The notes under the pieces were generated by a model, which made no database searches, had not been told where the DNA came from, and saw only the letters and a program-made list of their open reading frames with translations. A stretch of 64,000 nt of DNA from positions 17,362,008 through 17,426,007 of the forward strand of contig NC_051439.1 in NCBI RefSeq assembly GCF_001649575.2, written 5' to 3'. A program made the position numbers and the translations under genes. The number at the start of each line of letters is the position of its first letter. The stretch's first letter is position 1. This document shows positions 1 through 14,230 of this stretch, in pieces. This stretch comes from Kryptolebias marmoratus. Lineage: Eukaryota > Chordata > Actinopteri > Cyprinodontiformes > Rivulidae.

Positions 1-1164
1 TTTTTTTGTCATAAACTGAGTGAAAAATATATTGATTAAAAACATATTGTGCAGGTGCACTGTGATTGCTGTTCCCATGGTTACCTCACATGACGTATTA
101 TCTTCACAAAGCCACATGAGCGGCAATGCCAAGCACAAAACGGGAATCTTTTCCCATATGACAGCGCCCCTCAAAGTAACAATGTTCATCTGTTTGCTCC
201 CTTATCAAGCAAGTTAGTTCCCACATTAACATAAGATGAAGGAAAATTTGCAACTATTAGTGGAGGGGGGCTTTTTCCTGATCTTACCAATTAATGATCT
301 ATTGTTGGCCTTGAAAGAAAAACAAATGGTTGTGATACTGTGAGCTAATTATTCAGATTTAATAAGATTTACAGATTAACACAGATAACCTTACTCTATT
401 ATCAATGTTTTATACTGTTACTCTTGTGTTTTGGAAAGGCTTAAGAATAAAACCCACCTATCAAACTCTTTGTGTGAGTCTCCTCCTACAATAGTCATAG
501 ACAACGATTTAACATCTGGGAAAATCAAAAGTTTAACAGACTTGTTGCAGTTAGTTATAGTTACTAATGTGTAATTTCACATATCATCTCCACAACTCCT
601 GAAGTCAGACATCTATTTTTGTAAGAAAATGAAGCATTCTGCCGTGCATTATGTCCAAGAATCTCTTCTCTGGTCATGTCTGTCCAAAGGACATTGTTTC
701 AGAATTATTACAGTTTGTTCAGATGCAACTTTCGCTATGCTGTGCTACAAAGTTCTTTTTAGTAAAAACAGGCTTTCTCCTGGCAACTTCTTCAGACAAG
801 CCATGCTTGTTGAGTCTATTTCTAATTGTGCTGCTATGAATTTTAACTCTGAGGCCTGTGGAGTTACAGATGAAGCTCATGGGTTGTTTGTAACTTGATG
901 TAATTCAGATACTTTAAAAGTGACCTTAAATCTCTTTAACCACTTTTCTAATAGAATTATTTATGTCTTTTTTATTCATTCAGGTTCACATAGACCTGAA
1001 TGCTGTTGACCAGAACAACTACCAAAGCTACTTTTTCATATAGGTTAATGTATTTTATCAACAGCACCTGGCTGCTATTTATACTTTTAATATCTATAGA
1101 ATCAGTAAGGATAGACTTAGTTTCTTTTACCTACTGCTTTTGTACTTTTTGTCTTGTTTTAGCT

Positions 1165-1315
1165 AACTAATAGCACAATATGACGTTATTTTTCATCTGA
1201 GGTTGAATTTACCCCATTTTAAAACCTGGTGAGGACCAGATGATTTGTTATTATGTCCTGGTATGTAAAAACTTGCTGAACTGAAAGAGAGTGTACTTCA
1301 TTTTCACTATAACTC
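1165..1315 (+). mobile_element. Tc1/mariner-like transposon, solo 3' terminal fragment
   Basis: The segment from about 1190 (catctgaggttgaattta) to 1260 (tattatgtcctgg) aligns by eye with the 3' non-coding part of the Tc1-like remnant at 9305-9740 in this same window (catcctaggttataatttta, then a run of A, acct, and tgtcct). The end, with gagagtgtacttcattttca, resembles the terminal part of an abundant teleost Tc1-like family that I know from memory. No transposase reading frame survives. Boundaries are approximate. Confidence 0.5.
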
Positions 1316-2094
1316 TATGCATGCTGCTTTATGTAATGATCCATTACTTTAACGCATGAGCAGATTCTTCTTCCCTCTTTCTACCTGCCTGCCCACCTTT
1401 CTCTCTACCATCTGTCTTTCTCTGCCTTCTCCATCTCAAAGCCAGGCTTTAATTTTGATCAGCGATGAAATGATTGCTCTCCTCTTTCAATTTTTCTTTT
1501 CTCCCCTCCCCTCCCAGCCCAGTTGTCATAGAAACAGGAGTGTGTGTGTGTGTGTTTGAGAGGGAGTTTGTGTGTTACCGTGAGCGTCTGTGTTCCAGTC
1601 GATTCCCTCAGCAGAGAGATTTATCATCCAGACTAAGTTAGGAGGTTGTGTGTGATGGCCAAATGTGCACCTTCCTGTCTACCTTTGTAGCTTCCTGCCT
1701 GCCCACCTTTATCTTCTCTATTTGCACACAGAAATAGTATTTGAGAGTGTGTGTTTTCCCAGTTTTATGTTTTTATCTGCGTGCGCCCAACAGTGTGTGT
1801 AATAGGTCCCCTGTCCCCTCATCAGACCCCCATCACACACTCTCTAGCTGGATGGATGACTTTAGATTGAGTGTTTGGTGGCTTAGGCCGACCACAACTC
1901 TAATCCTCTGCACTCAAACAAACGTAAACACACACTTGCACACATACATGAGGTCCCAGGTCTCTCCACTATTAGCCAGGGCCGAGGGAGTTTATGCATG
2001 TCTCTGTGTGTGTGCGTGCTTGGAGGGGATTGCTCAGAGACACAAGAAGGGGAACGAGCGAAACTAACCCAATTTCCTGCTCCATTTCCTTTTC

Positions 2095-2192
2095 ACGCGG
2101 CGGGTGCGTCCCATTCCACAGCGGGCCGGGTTGAACACCAGCAACCCTACAGCCCGAGGTCACGCCTTTTACCTCTGAGCCACACTCAGGAG
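2095..2192 (-). repeat. tRNA-like (SINE-type) fragment
   Basis: Read on the - strand, this begins gtggctcagaggtaaaagg, which resembles an A-box region, and about 40 bases later reads gttcaacccggcc, which resembles a degenerate B box. The same arrangement of tRNA-like boxes occurs in common fish tRNA-derived repeats. It is too degenerate to be a working tRNA, because the acceptor stem does not pair. It is more GC-rich than the surrounding intron. Confidence 0.35.
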
Positions 2193-3399
2193 AGGGAGGG
2201 AGCAGTTTAAATAAATCATGGGCCTCTGCTCAAAATTACAAACGAAATTGCTATTTCGAGTGAAATTGAAGTTCACTAAAAGTTCCAAGTCGACTCAGAT
2301 TAGAATGTTGATGTTTGATAAGAGCTTCTTTGAAATATTTAGCTCTTCTGTGTTTATTCTTACCATTTACTCACCATTCTTAAAATTGTGTACATGCAGC
2401 TTATAAGTAAACACCCATTAAAATGTTGTTGTCCAAAAGAATATATAATATATAGAATGTATAACTAAACATACCAACTTGATTTAACAGAAATGATCAC
2501 AACTTCTTTCACATAACTCAGCATATGATGAAGCATCTTTAGTTTAGTCCTTAATGCATTCTTCTTTTTGTGTAGCAAAAACATCAATTCATCTCAACAT
2601 AGACCACACCTTGCATGATGGTCAAAAAACAAAAGACCTCTTACAAACTCAGTGCCAGCCTATCATATCTAAAATGGCTCTAACAACTTAATCGCCAGAC
2701 GTTCATCCAAGAAACTTGGGTTTGAACCCTATGCAGGATCATTGTTTATGTGAAAGCTTTTGAGGTATTTCATCTTCACCAGAAGACTGCAATACTTCCC
2801 AACTTTTTGTATGGTTGCAAAAACCTCAGACCTTTTGATAGAAGTGCTTCTTACAATCATCTGTGTACAGACGTGTCTCTTTGGTAACCAAATCAGTGGA
2901 GAAGAAGCTTGTTTCTTTTTCTGGTGCCAACCAGGTGGTAGCTTCCAAAGGAGAAACACGAAGCAGTTCTGTAACTTCCAAAAAAAGAAGCCATTATCCA
3001 CATAATGAAATATTTCTACTACAACATGGTTATCTCACTTTTAGGAGACAAGACATGCAAACTTAAAAGTTGTGGAGCTAATGGTTGAAGTCTGGGTTTT
3101 AACACTTAGAGATACCAATAATCTTGCCCTGATTCTATTCCAGCCCTGTAATTCCAGTTTACATTGGTTTTTGAATAAAGTTCAATCACTGCCACAATCA
3201 AAAGATACTGTTTTCAAGATTTAACTTTATTGTTAAAAGTTTGCTAACAGTTTTGTTTTTGGTCAATCAAACAAAAAAAAAAGTCCCTTTCCCTGTGCTC
3301 TCAGAGTCTTGCATTTTGGCAGGGTTCAAGCAGGTTGTCTTTTATCTTTTGTTCAGAGTGGCATCTGTCAAGCTGCTTTACCATGAAGGCCTGACTGAT

Positions 3400-3600
3400 G
3401 GAGTGCTGCTGACATGGTCATCGTTCCAGCAAATCGCAAGAGGGCACACATACTGTGTCAGAAATTGTGGGGTTCTTGGTCACTTCCTTTTCCAAAGATC
3501 TACTTTCTTTGGCTGGATGACAAATTTGAGTTTAGCCTAATGACAAACTTCAGGGAGTCCTGGTCTTAAACCAATTTTACATTCATCATGGGAATGCTTA
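3400..3600 (+). repeat. probable old interspersed repeat, class unknown
   Basis: Phrases such as tggggttcttggtcact and gggagtcctggt, with their spacing, resemble a degenerate copy of an interspersed repeat I have seen in fish genomes. I cannot name the class. A 99-codon reading frame overlaps it (3241-3540) but has no recognisable protein features. This call rests on memory of a repeat and should be treated as tentative. Confidence 0.25.
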
Positions 3601-3834
3601 AATCTTTATAGGAACAAATTGAATTGCTTAACTCATTTTTTTTTAAAGTAAACAAAAAGTGTAGTCAATGGGTGGAAAAGTGAGATACATCATTTTAAAA
3701 TGATGATTGAAATGGTACATAAGTTGTGAAATCATAATCTCTTTACAAATTTGTCTCTCCTTAAAATTATAGAGGCTTTCTTCTAGGACATTAAGACATC
3801 TAGAAGCATGGTTTTACAGCTATTTCTTTACTTT

Positions 3835-3861
3835 AAAAAAAAAAAACAAAAAAAAAAAAAC
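3835..3861 (+). repeat. poly(A) tract interrupted once by C
   Basis: Two runs of about 12 A are separated by a single C. This is low-complexity intronic sequence. No retrocopy or SINE body is recognisable immediately to its left. Confidence 0.8.
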
Positions 3862-5835
3862 AGATTGTCTTGTGATGTTATTGATGTCCATCAATAAAAA
3901 TTTTGAATTTGTACAGTTTGAAATAAAATCCAAATAAATGTAAGAATCAGTCTTTCTCAGTTTGGAAACATATGTTTCTATTCTGCAAAAGCCTCATAAC
4001 AAGAAAGTAATGTCTTTTGAGGTCAATATTTGTGTAAATGCAAGCCAATCCATAAGAATCTGATAAATGTGTTCCTTTTCTGTGCTCCATGAACAGAGTG
4101 TGCTTTTGGTTTTCGCTTGTCTGTCAGTTTCTCTCAAATATAGTAAACAATAAAGCAGCGACCCAGTGGCAGTGCCAGTATGAACACATACACACTTAAA
4201 AACACACAAAGTCCCACTGAGTCCCTGAGTTGTCTTGACCTAAATAAAGCCCAGCGGTCTGCCTCAGGTCATTCTCTTATACCTCCCTTATTTTAATGAG
4301 ATTTTTAATTAGCATGTTAATTGCCTAACACAATCAGCAGGGTGACTAGCTTGCTGGTTAGCTGCTGTTGGCATCCAACTGGGCTATAACACTGTGGCTT
4401 TCCACTCTGCTGAGCAGAACCATGCAGAGCTTAGCTGTGCAAGGCTAGCCTGGAGAAGAAATGGTATAAAAGAAAACAAGTAGTGATTTTTCTTCAGACT
4501 CATGCTGCATTTATGGTAAAGGCAGCGCTCCAAATCTAATTAACTACCAATTTATTTCACCCCTGACCACCAGTTCTTTGTTACTTTGCTTCTGCTGTTT
4601 AGAAAAATGTTTCAGGAGACTACAAAACCCCACAACCATCGCCATTAACATGTGCAGGCAAAGTATTTTTACACACATTCACGTATTCATCTTATATAGA
4701 AAACATGGGCTTACATAATGTTATTTTATTTATCATCATAAGCATTTGCAACATTGCAAATTTTGAGTAATTCTGCTATAAAACAGACTTAAATCTACCA
4801 TTATTGTTAAGACACCATGCAAAAACACTGTTTGTCTAACATTCTACAAAATTAATCAGCACTTATGTATATAACTTAACACATAATTGTACAATATCAG
4901 ACATTGATAAAACATGGTAATCAATTTTATTTAAAAAAAGACCTGCACTTAAGTTATCAACTTTGTAAAGAGTTTAAATCTCAGTCTTTTTTATTTTATT
5001 TTTTTCTGGCATACTTTAAAAAGCGTCATGAATTAACATTAAAAAAAGTACCAAATTTGCAAAGTGACATTTTTAGAAAACAGGCGCCTTCTACTTATCC
5101 AAAGACTTTTCTGCTGTTTTGCACGTGTGAAACATTTAAAATATTTTAATTTCTTTCTTCCATCGGTTGTTGTGGTTCGAGGATGAAACCATCAGCGAGT
5201 TTGTCCGCTGAAGACGGCAGCCTGCTGCGTCTGGAAATGAGTTTGATGGGAGTGGAGTTTGTGCACAATAAGCCTAAAGAGGTTAAATCACAGAGGGGAA
5301 GGGATCCGCTGTCAAATGTATTTACTGGTCCAGCTTTTAGTGTTTTTAATGCACTAGTTAATAAAGCACACAAAGAAACAATTACATAATTAATACAATC
5401 TTTTGTTGGCTAGCAGAGTTACTATTGTTGAATCTGACTTTTGAAACAAGGATATGTAGTTCATAAGACAAGGTTATTTATTTATCTATAATTAGGGAAA
5501 GTAGATGTAAATGTATGGGAGATAAAAGAGAATGAAGGTGGCCAGAAAGGTATTTGAAAAGCCCTTATACAGAGCACCCCTTCCTTTCTCTGTCACGTCA
5601 CCCTGTTAGCTTCACTGCAGCAGCAACTCAAGGCTGTTCGGTTATGAGTCTCGCCTTTATAATTTAACTCTGCCTGCGTTGGCTTCTTTATTGATCTTGG
5701 CCTTCACTGACAGACAGACAGAGCCACAGAAAAATGCTTTGATTTAGCTCAGGAATGTTCTCACTTGTTTGGATCCTGTAAATTATGTTTGTTCTGTCAT
5801 ATCCCCCTTTCCCTTTTCGACTCCCTCTATCCTAA

Positions 5836-8088
<2,253 letters not shown>

Positions 8089-8256
8089 GGTGTGGAGCGT
8101 CCGCTACAACCACAGCCACGACCAGCTGGTGTTGACGGCCAGCAGCGACAGCCGTCTCATTCTGTCCAATATGGTGTCCATCTCCTCGGAGCCATTCGGA
8201 CACTTGGTGGACGACGAGGAGCTCAGCGAGGGGGAGGAAAACCATCAGGAAGACAA
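8089..8256 (+). CDS. eipr1: eipr1 internal coding exon, second from last
   Basis: Also 168 nt and in the same phase as the exon before it. It completes the split Trp and reads [19 protein letters not shown], then [20 protein letters not shown], then an acidic stretch, [15 protein letters not shown], and two bases of a Lys codon. The first half finishes a WD blade; the IILSN-type end replaces the canonical WD dipeptide, as it does in human. The acidic stretch is the variable loop before the last blade: human has a different set of acidic residues here at the same length (from memory). Acceptor tgtgtgtcccag/GG and donor GACAA/gtaagaa are both strong. Skipping either of these two equal-phase exons would keep the reading frame but remove most of a blade. 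Confidence 0.95.
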
Positions 8257-9304
8257 GTAAGAAAAAATAATGAAAAATGGTTTCCAGTTTGTGAAAGTCA
8301 CCTGCTTTTTTCATGCAAACTTTGACTTGAGCTGGTTTTTGTTTTTTGTTTTTTCTTTTTATATAAAGAACAAAAACGTGAAATTGTATTAATAAGAGAA
8401 ACACAAAGTACAGTTTTTAAACTTGTGACTTTTTCTCCTAAATGAAAGAAGAGGTTGAGTGACATCTACAAATTAAAACCCTTTGAAACTAGGCAAAGAA
8501 AAAACATCCATCATCACTAATACATGTTAATCTTTTTAAAGGATTTATAACATTCATTCCATTCCTTCCTTGGTGGATCTGCTAGTCTGCTGAACTTCTT
8601 TCTCTTGTTTAAAAGAATTCACCTCTGCTTTCATACAGATGGACTCACATTGTGTTTGAGCACTTTTTGATATCAGGTATGCACAGACATATCATCCTAT
8701 TAAGCAGGTTGGCTGACATTGACCAATCATCAAATAGAATCATCTGAAACCAGTGACGGTGGCTGATGTTTATGTGATGGTTCATTGTTTTCTTGCATTG
8801 ACTTTCTGACAAATTATTTTATGATTGACTTGTGTTTTACAAATAACTTAGTTGGGGCGCATAAGCACTGAAAGGTCACTGAGTTCGTTTTAGTTAAACA
8901 AGCTAAGAATTCCTTTAAATCCTCTCCGACAAAGGATTCTTTTGTAAAAAAATATCTCTGATAGGTTTTCATGAAATATGTGAAAAATTCAATAAGTGTG
9001 ATGAAGAGTGAATAAATATCAACTATTGAGTTACTTTTTTAATGCATACTTTCTTTTCCTGCCAAAATGGAGAAAATATGACAACAAATAATATCCTGGC
9101 TATTCTGCTAAAATACTTTTATTTTGGTAATAATATTGGCCAGCAGAGATTCATCCTCCAAGGGTGATGTACAATAATGTAAATTAATCTCTTCTGACAA
9201 TTGAGATGATTTTTACTTCAGTTTGTATTACAAAACAAAACTAGGAAAAAGTCAAACCTTTGAGTCAAATAAGTTAAATATAAAACTTTACCCAAACTGG
9301 GTCT

Positions 9305-9740
9305 AAAACAGGGCAATCCTAAACAGCAGTTAATCTGCAACAGAATGGCTGAAAAAGAAAAGAATCAAACTGTTGGGCTGCCCTAGACAAAGTCAAGACC
9401 TTAACCTGATTGAAATACTGAGGTGAGATCTTAAACGAAAACAAATGGCTGCAACTCTCAATGAACTGCAGCAACATTGTAAATAAGAGTGGACCAAAAA
9501 TCCTCCAGAACAATGTGAGAGACTGATGAGGTCATACAGAAGACAATTACAGTAGTTACAAGTTGTTCAACGAGCTCTTGAATCATAAGTTTGACTTTGT
9601 GGTTCACACCAAGTTTTTGCTTTTTCTTTGAGCTTTTTGTTAATTAAAAAACAAGATGGTGTAATATATCATATGTTGTTCATCCTAGGTTATAATTTTA
9701 ATTTTAAAAACCTACTAAGTACTAGTGTTCAGTTTCATGT
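9305..9740 (+). mobile_element. Tc1/mariner-like DNA transposon, decayed 3' half with transposase remnant
   Basis: On the + strand around 9380-9550 the frame reads SQDLNLIEILR, stop, DLKRKQMAATLNELQQHC and then CERLMRSYRRQL. This is recognisable as the C-terminal end of a Tc1-family DDE transposase, whose hallmark is SPDLNPIE followed by W and LK. In-frame stops (the first at the position of the usual Trp region) show it is dead. The downstream 3' non-coding part (9601-9740) matches the solo fragment at 1165-1315. The 5' half, including the first two catalytic Asp regions, is missing. The left boundary is approximate. Confidence 0.75.
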
Positions 9741-9773
9741 CCTAAAACCTAAAACTTAAAACTTTGAGAACTA

Positions 9774-9848
<75 letters not shown>
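9774..9848 (+). repeat. (AAT)25 microsatellite at the 3' end of a LINE
   Basis: A perfect trinucleotide run of 75 bases. It directly abuts the 3' end of the L2-like LINE on the - strand, where it reads (ATT)n. L2 and CR1 elements end in short tandem repeats and not in poly(A), so this array is best explained as the element's own tail, later expanded. Confidence 0.9.
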
Positions 9849-10882
9849 CATTTTATTTAAATAGCGCCTTTCAGGACACCCAAGGACACTTTACATCAAT
9901 GAAGAAATAAAAAAANNNNNNNNNNNNNNNNNNNNNNNNNNNNNNNNNNNNNNNNNNNNNNNNNNNNNNNNNNNNNNNNNNNNNNNNNNNNNNNNNNNNN
10001 NNNNNNNNNNNNNNNNNNNNNNNNNNNNNNNNNNNNNNNNNNNNNNNNNNNNNNNNNNNNNNNNNNNNNNNNNNNNNNNNNNNNNNNNNNNNNNNNNNNN
10101 NNNNNNNNNNNNNNNNNNNNNNNNNNNNNNNNNNNNNNNNNNNNNNNNNNNNNNNNNNNNNNNNNNNNNNNNNNNNNNNNNNNNNNNNNNNNNNNNNNNN
10201 NNNNNNNNNNNNNNNNNNNNNNNNNNNNNNNNNNNNNNNNNNNNNNNNNNNNNNNNNNNNNNNNNNNNNNNNNNNNNNNNNNNNNNNNNNNNNNNNNNNN
10301 NNNNNNNNNNNNNNNNNNNNNNNNNNNNNNNNNNNNNNNNNNNNNNNNNNNNNNNNNNNNNNNNNNNNNNNNNNNNNNNNNNNNNNNNNNNNNNNNNNNN
10401 NNNNNNNNNNNNNNNNNNNNNNNNNNNNNNNNNNNNNNNNNNNNNNNNNNNNNNNNNNNNNNNNNNNNNNNNNNNNNNNNNNNNNNNNNNNNNNNNNNNN
10501 NNNNNNNNNNNNNNNNNNNNNNNNNNNNNNNNNNNNNNNNNNNNNNNNNNNNNNNNNNNNNNNNNNNNNNNNNNNNNNNNNNNNNNNNNNNNAGGGAGAT
10601 AGCAAAGAGTTAATAAGGGGGATGAGAAGATGGTTTGATTTTGAAATGGTGTTTTTTGTGCCAACAAGGATTATTTCTGTTTTGTTACTGTTGAGTTGTA
10701 GGAAATTGTTAGAAAACCAGTGATTGAGCTCAGTGAGACAGTCGGTGAGGATGGAGGGTGGGTTAGTGGAGCCTGGTTTAGTTGAAATATAGAGCTGTGT
10801 ATCATCGGCATAGCAGTGGAAATGGACACCAAATTTGCGGAAAATGTTACCCAGAGGAAGGAGGTAGGTGATGAAGAGGATG
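9849..10882 (-). mobile_element. LINE, L2/CR1-type, 5'-truncated, interrupted by the assembly gap
   Basis: Two pieces flank the N run. On the - strand, 10882 to 10593 is an open frame with no stops, reading FITYLLPLGNIFRKFG, then HCYADDTQLYISTKPG, then LNHWFSNNFLQLNSNKTEII. CYADDTQLY is the catalytic YADD box of a non-LTR reverse transcriptase, and this arrangement is typical of L2/Maui-like elements. To the left of the gap, 9915-9849 on the - strand gives the 3' terminus (aaaggcgctatttaaataaaatg) followed by ATT repeats. The frame breaks at about 10883, a typical 5' truncation point inside the RT domain. Everything upstream (endonuclease, ORF1) is absent. The intact frame near YADD suggests a fairly young insertion. 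Confidence 0.85.
9916..10592. other. assembly gap, 677 N
   Basis: Continuous N. It lies wholly within the LINE, whose RT domain is on one side and 3' tail on the other. No gene content should be read from it; reading frames spanning it are artefacts. The missing part should be the C-terminal part of the LINE polyprotein and its 3' UTR. Confidence 0.99.
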
Positions 10883-12333
10883 TTTCCTCACCTAACCATG
10901 TCTGAAAACGCATCATTCCTTGGTGATACAACATTGATGAGACCGTGAAGTGATAAAAAGAAATAAAGAAATTCAAAACAACAGAGGTAAATAAACTGAA
11001 GTTGAGTGAAACATCATCAGCTTCACAGCTAGTTACGGATGTTTCTAACATCTGTCTGTGCTCCTCCTGTAAAATGCCAATAAGAAAGCCATTTCACCTA
11101 CTTGCATTTCTTTTGAAAATAAGTTTCTCTTAAGCATCTCATAACGTTTGGCCTGGATTGACTCAAAATGCTTTTTTTCTCCATTGCAGTATACTGTATT
11201 AAAATTCAGATGTGGAGTCTCAGACACAAGCTCTTATCATATCATATGGGATAAGAATATTTATACCCTACTTTAGTTGTCTGTCTTGTGTTTCTTCAGT
11301 GCCATGAAGGTCTAATGGGTCTAATGGAATAAACCGAGACTGAATACTGTACGAAAATGTGCTGTGTGTATTTTGAGCTGTTCGTTTGATAATGATTCTT
11401 TCAAGATTAAAGCTGACTGGCTGAACCTTTGCTCTCATATTCTTTGACACTCAGAAACATAAAAGTAAAGAGGTAAAACATTAAAAATGTGTTTCTGTCA
11501 AAACACTTCAGATGCTTTTTTTTTCTTTCCCTCTGTAGCCTTAATAGTTGATTTTAAAATAGCAGGAAAATCCTCTGTAATGGTTACTGTTCACTGCTGT
11601 CCAAACCTGCCACGGTCCAACACCCATTATGGTCCCATTCCCCCTCTCAGCTGAAACTACCAGCTCTTACACTCAATGGCTGACTCTCAACCACAATTAT
11701 CAACTCTTCTGTCTAATCACCAGCACTCAGCTTTAGTTTTAACCCTTCCACTGCAGCTATTGACCTCTCCTTGTATGTTCCACGCAACATTACCGGACAC
11801 TGTGTATAGACCAGTTCCTGGTCAGACCATCTGAAGTGAGGATTGTTTTAGAAGCTTAATAAAGCAGTTTGAAATATTTGTAGTAAATAGAGAAGAAAAT
11901 AACTTTTTGTTTCTTAGCAAGATATATTTGAGGTTTAAGTTCATCCAGACCTAGGCATGGTCTAGATGACACTTTTTTTTTTGTGGCAACCATGTCAAGT
12001 TCTCTCCGAACTCTTCAAGTTCTAACGTCACCAGAAAAATCCTATTTTCACAGCCCATACCTGCAATCTCCTTCACTAGGTCAAAATGCTTGAAAAGTAG
12101 CCCAACAATTGTCATGTTTATAGATGAAATTTTTAAAATTGGACAACAAATAAAGTTTCATGGGGAGCGGGTCTTCTCACTGCACACAAACTCACAACAG
12201 GTCAACGCACTGTGCAGCATGTCAAGTCAACCAAGATTTTTTTTTTGCAAAGCAAGTGTTTATTTACATTTAAAAGATAACATTATTGTAGTATAATGTG
12301 TAATTCATCATTAACTGTTTTATTTACATTAGA

Positions 12334-12359
12334 TTTAGGGTTAGGATTAGGTTTTAAGG
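12334..12359 (+). repeat. short degenerate telomere-like sequence
   Basis: tttagggttaggattagg and then ttttaagg: about three to four imperfect TTAGGG-type units. Too short to indicate a chromosome fusion; such fragments are common inside fish repeats. Confidence 0.4.
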
Positions 12360-13698
12360 TTATACACATTATATACAGTACCTATGTACACATTTATATA
12401 CATCTATAAACATGTTTATCTACAATGGTAAGTAGTGCAGTAAGTTATCATTATATAATTGTAATCGTGCAGTGAGTTATCATCACTTGGTGTGGCGAGT
12501 TGACATAGATCCATAGATACTGTATCTCTAAAAGGTAATAGACTGGATGTCCACTTTTTGGAGCAGTTCAGTTTGGTTTACATAAAAGAACTGCAAGATT
12601 CTTGTTGTAAACTAATATACTGTAGATGCTATTTGGTGCTTTGGGTCTACTACCTTCTTTCAGTATTCAGCAGGGCCTCTCGTCTGAAATTGAAAAATAA
12701 AATAAATGTCTTTAAGTTACATGGTAGTATACATTAAAATTCATAAATTCACTGTGACCAAACTTTATCAAGGTTTTTGTATCCAAACGACATTCATTTG
12801 ATCTGCCTTAGCATGACTCAATAGCTTTAGATAATGCTTTAAAAATATTTTTAATGAAAAGCATCCTCATTCAGGCTGGTAAAATGTGACCTCTGCAGAA
12901 TGATGTTTAGCAGTTTGTTGGCCGTTAAACTGTTCAGCGACATTATCCCTAAAAACCTTTAAACCCCTGGTGTAACTGAGGCCAAGCCCAGTATTTGTTA
13001 GGATCACTCAAGTGCTCCCATTTGTGCCTTTTTTGTTCTTTTCCTTCCAACTGAATGTATACGAGTGTCACATCTAAGAGTGATTTTATTTTAGGCTGCA
13101 GTCCAGAGGGAGCAGCTACTGTCAGCGCAAAAATGTTAAGGTCTAAAATAAATCCAAACGTTTAAATCACAGTTTCCTCACAGGACTACTAACCGAAAGG
13201 GGGGTTAGGAGGAATTTGGAATTGCAATAATGCTGGATCATATTTCTAAATTGTTATTTATTGTCTAGTTATGGTAGCAGAGGGAGAAATGTGTCTGCAT
13301 CAGGCAAGATGTTGTTGGAGTTTTAAACAGATGGATCACATTTAAAAAAAAACAAAAAAAAACAGATTATTTCATCCAGACTGTTCACATCGTTTTAAGT
13401 AGTGCGATGCTTATAATGAGCTCTTTATGTGTAATGCTATAGTTTAACTTACACATACAGAGAAATATAGAGTGTGCACCTTTGCAGCTCTTTTGCCCGC
13501 TAATGGTGCTGATGTTGGCCGGTGACCTTATGAGACTTCCTGTTTCCATGGATACCAACCAACATTGTAGATGCAGACATTTTCTCAATTAAATCTGAAA
13601 AATCAAGTAAAAGCACATGTGATGTTCTATAATAAAATATAAAGCATATGGTCTCCTCCATGTCCCACAGCTGACCTCTTTGTGTTTCTGTGACGCAG

Positions 13699-13873
13699 GA
13701 GTAAGGAGCCTCTGAAAGACAGCGTGGTGTCCACCTATGAGGAACACGAAGACAGCGTGTATGCAGCTGAGTGGTCATCAGCTGACCCCTGGCTTTTTGC
13801 TTCTCTTAGCTACGATGGACGCCTGGTCATCAACAGGGTTCCCCGAGCTCTGAAGTATCGAATCCTACTGTGA
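13699..13873 (+). CDS. eipr1: eipr1 terminal coding exon with stop codon
   Basis: The first base completes the Lys codon split by the intron. The exon then reads [20 protein letters not shown], then [20 protein letters not shown], then [17 protein letters not shown] and TGA at 13871-13873. This is 57 residues, the same length as the human C-terminus as I recall it (which ends ALKYHILL), with only scattered substitutions. It forms the last WD blade, whose strand ends GRLVINRV in place of a WD dipeptide. The acceptor is gtgacgcag/GA. The LKYRILL tail is conserved to the last residue, so the annotated stop is trustworthy. Together with the two upstream exons, 169 complete residues plus a split serine are present in this window. 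Confidence 0.96.
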
Positions 13874-14040
13874 GACACAGAGGTGCTGTTGGTGACCTCT
13901 TATGGATGTGAGAGTCTGTAAGAGTGTGTGTTTGATGTAAATGTATCCTAGTATTTATACCCCACTTATTACTGTAAAAAATCATTGCTTATTAGCATTG
14001 AAGTAAAATCTCTGAATAAAAATTTGACTTTGAAGGCTTT
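13874..14040 (+). other. eipr1: eipr1 3' UTR (short form)
   Basis: About 165 bases from the stop codon to the likely cleavage region 15-20 bases after the polyadenylation signal. A TG-rich stretch (gtaagagtgtgtgtttgatg) lies soon after the stop. Other AATAAA-like words occur further right, but this is the first and well placed, so longer forms are possible though not needed. Confidence 0.75.
14015..14020 (+). promoter_or_regulatory. polyadenylation signal AATAAA
   Basis: A canonical hexamer 142 bases after the eipr1 stop codon, followed by an attttgactttgaaggctttattc-like T/G-rich stretch that could serve as the downstream element. Confidence 0.8.
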
Positions 14041-14230
14041 ATTCAGGCTTTAAATTTATTAACTACAACCAGCTCTTGTCCTCATATCCCAAGGTCACTC
14101 ATTTAGCTTTTGTTAGAACTATAATTTTGTCTTTAATGTAAAGAACATTACTTGTGTCTAAGGACACCATAATTGAGTCAAAGCATAGTCATGAAGAAAT
14201 ACAAGACTATCTGTGTGTTTGTTTGACCAC

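Larger units (their letters stand above)
8257..13698 (+). other. eipr1: last eipr1 intron, 5442 bp, transposon-bearing and containing the assembly gap
   Basis: Starts gtaaga and ends tgacgcag. It carries a Tc1-like remnant, an (AAT)25 array and an L2-like LINE cut by 677 N, so its true length is uncertain. Outside these, 10883-13690 is AT-rich with no recognisable exon. At 12334-12359 there is a short degenerate vertebrate telomere-like stretch (tttagggttaggattagg). Between 12431 and 12490 the words gtgcagtaagttatca and gtgcagtgagttatca form a small direct duplication. Confidence 0.9.

Noticed and set aside
2095..2192. A functional tRNA gene
   Set aside because: The A- and B-box-like words are degenerate and the stems do not pair; it is better read as a tRNA-derived repeat.
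9871..10667. Two frames of 244 and 258 codons on the - strand
   Set aside because: They run through the N gap and consist almost entirely of unknown residues.
12334..12359. Telomere-like repeats suggesting a chromosome fusion point
   Set aside because: Only three to four imperfect units; far too short for a fusion relic.
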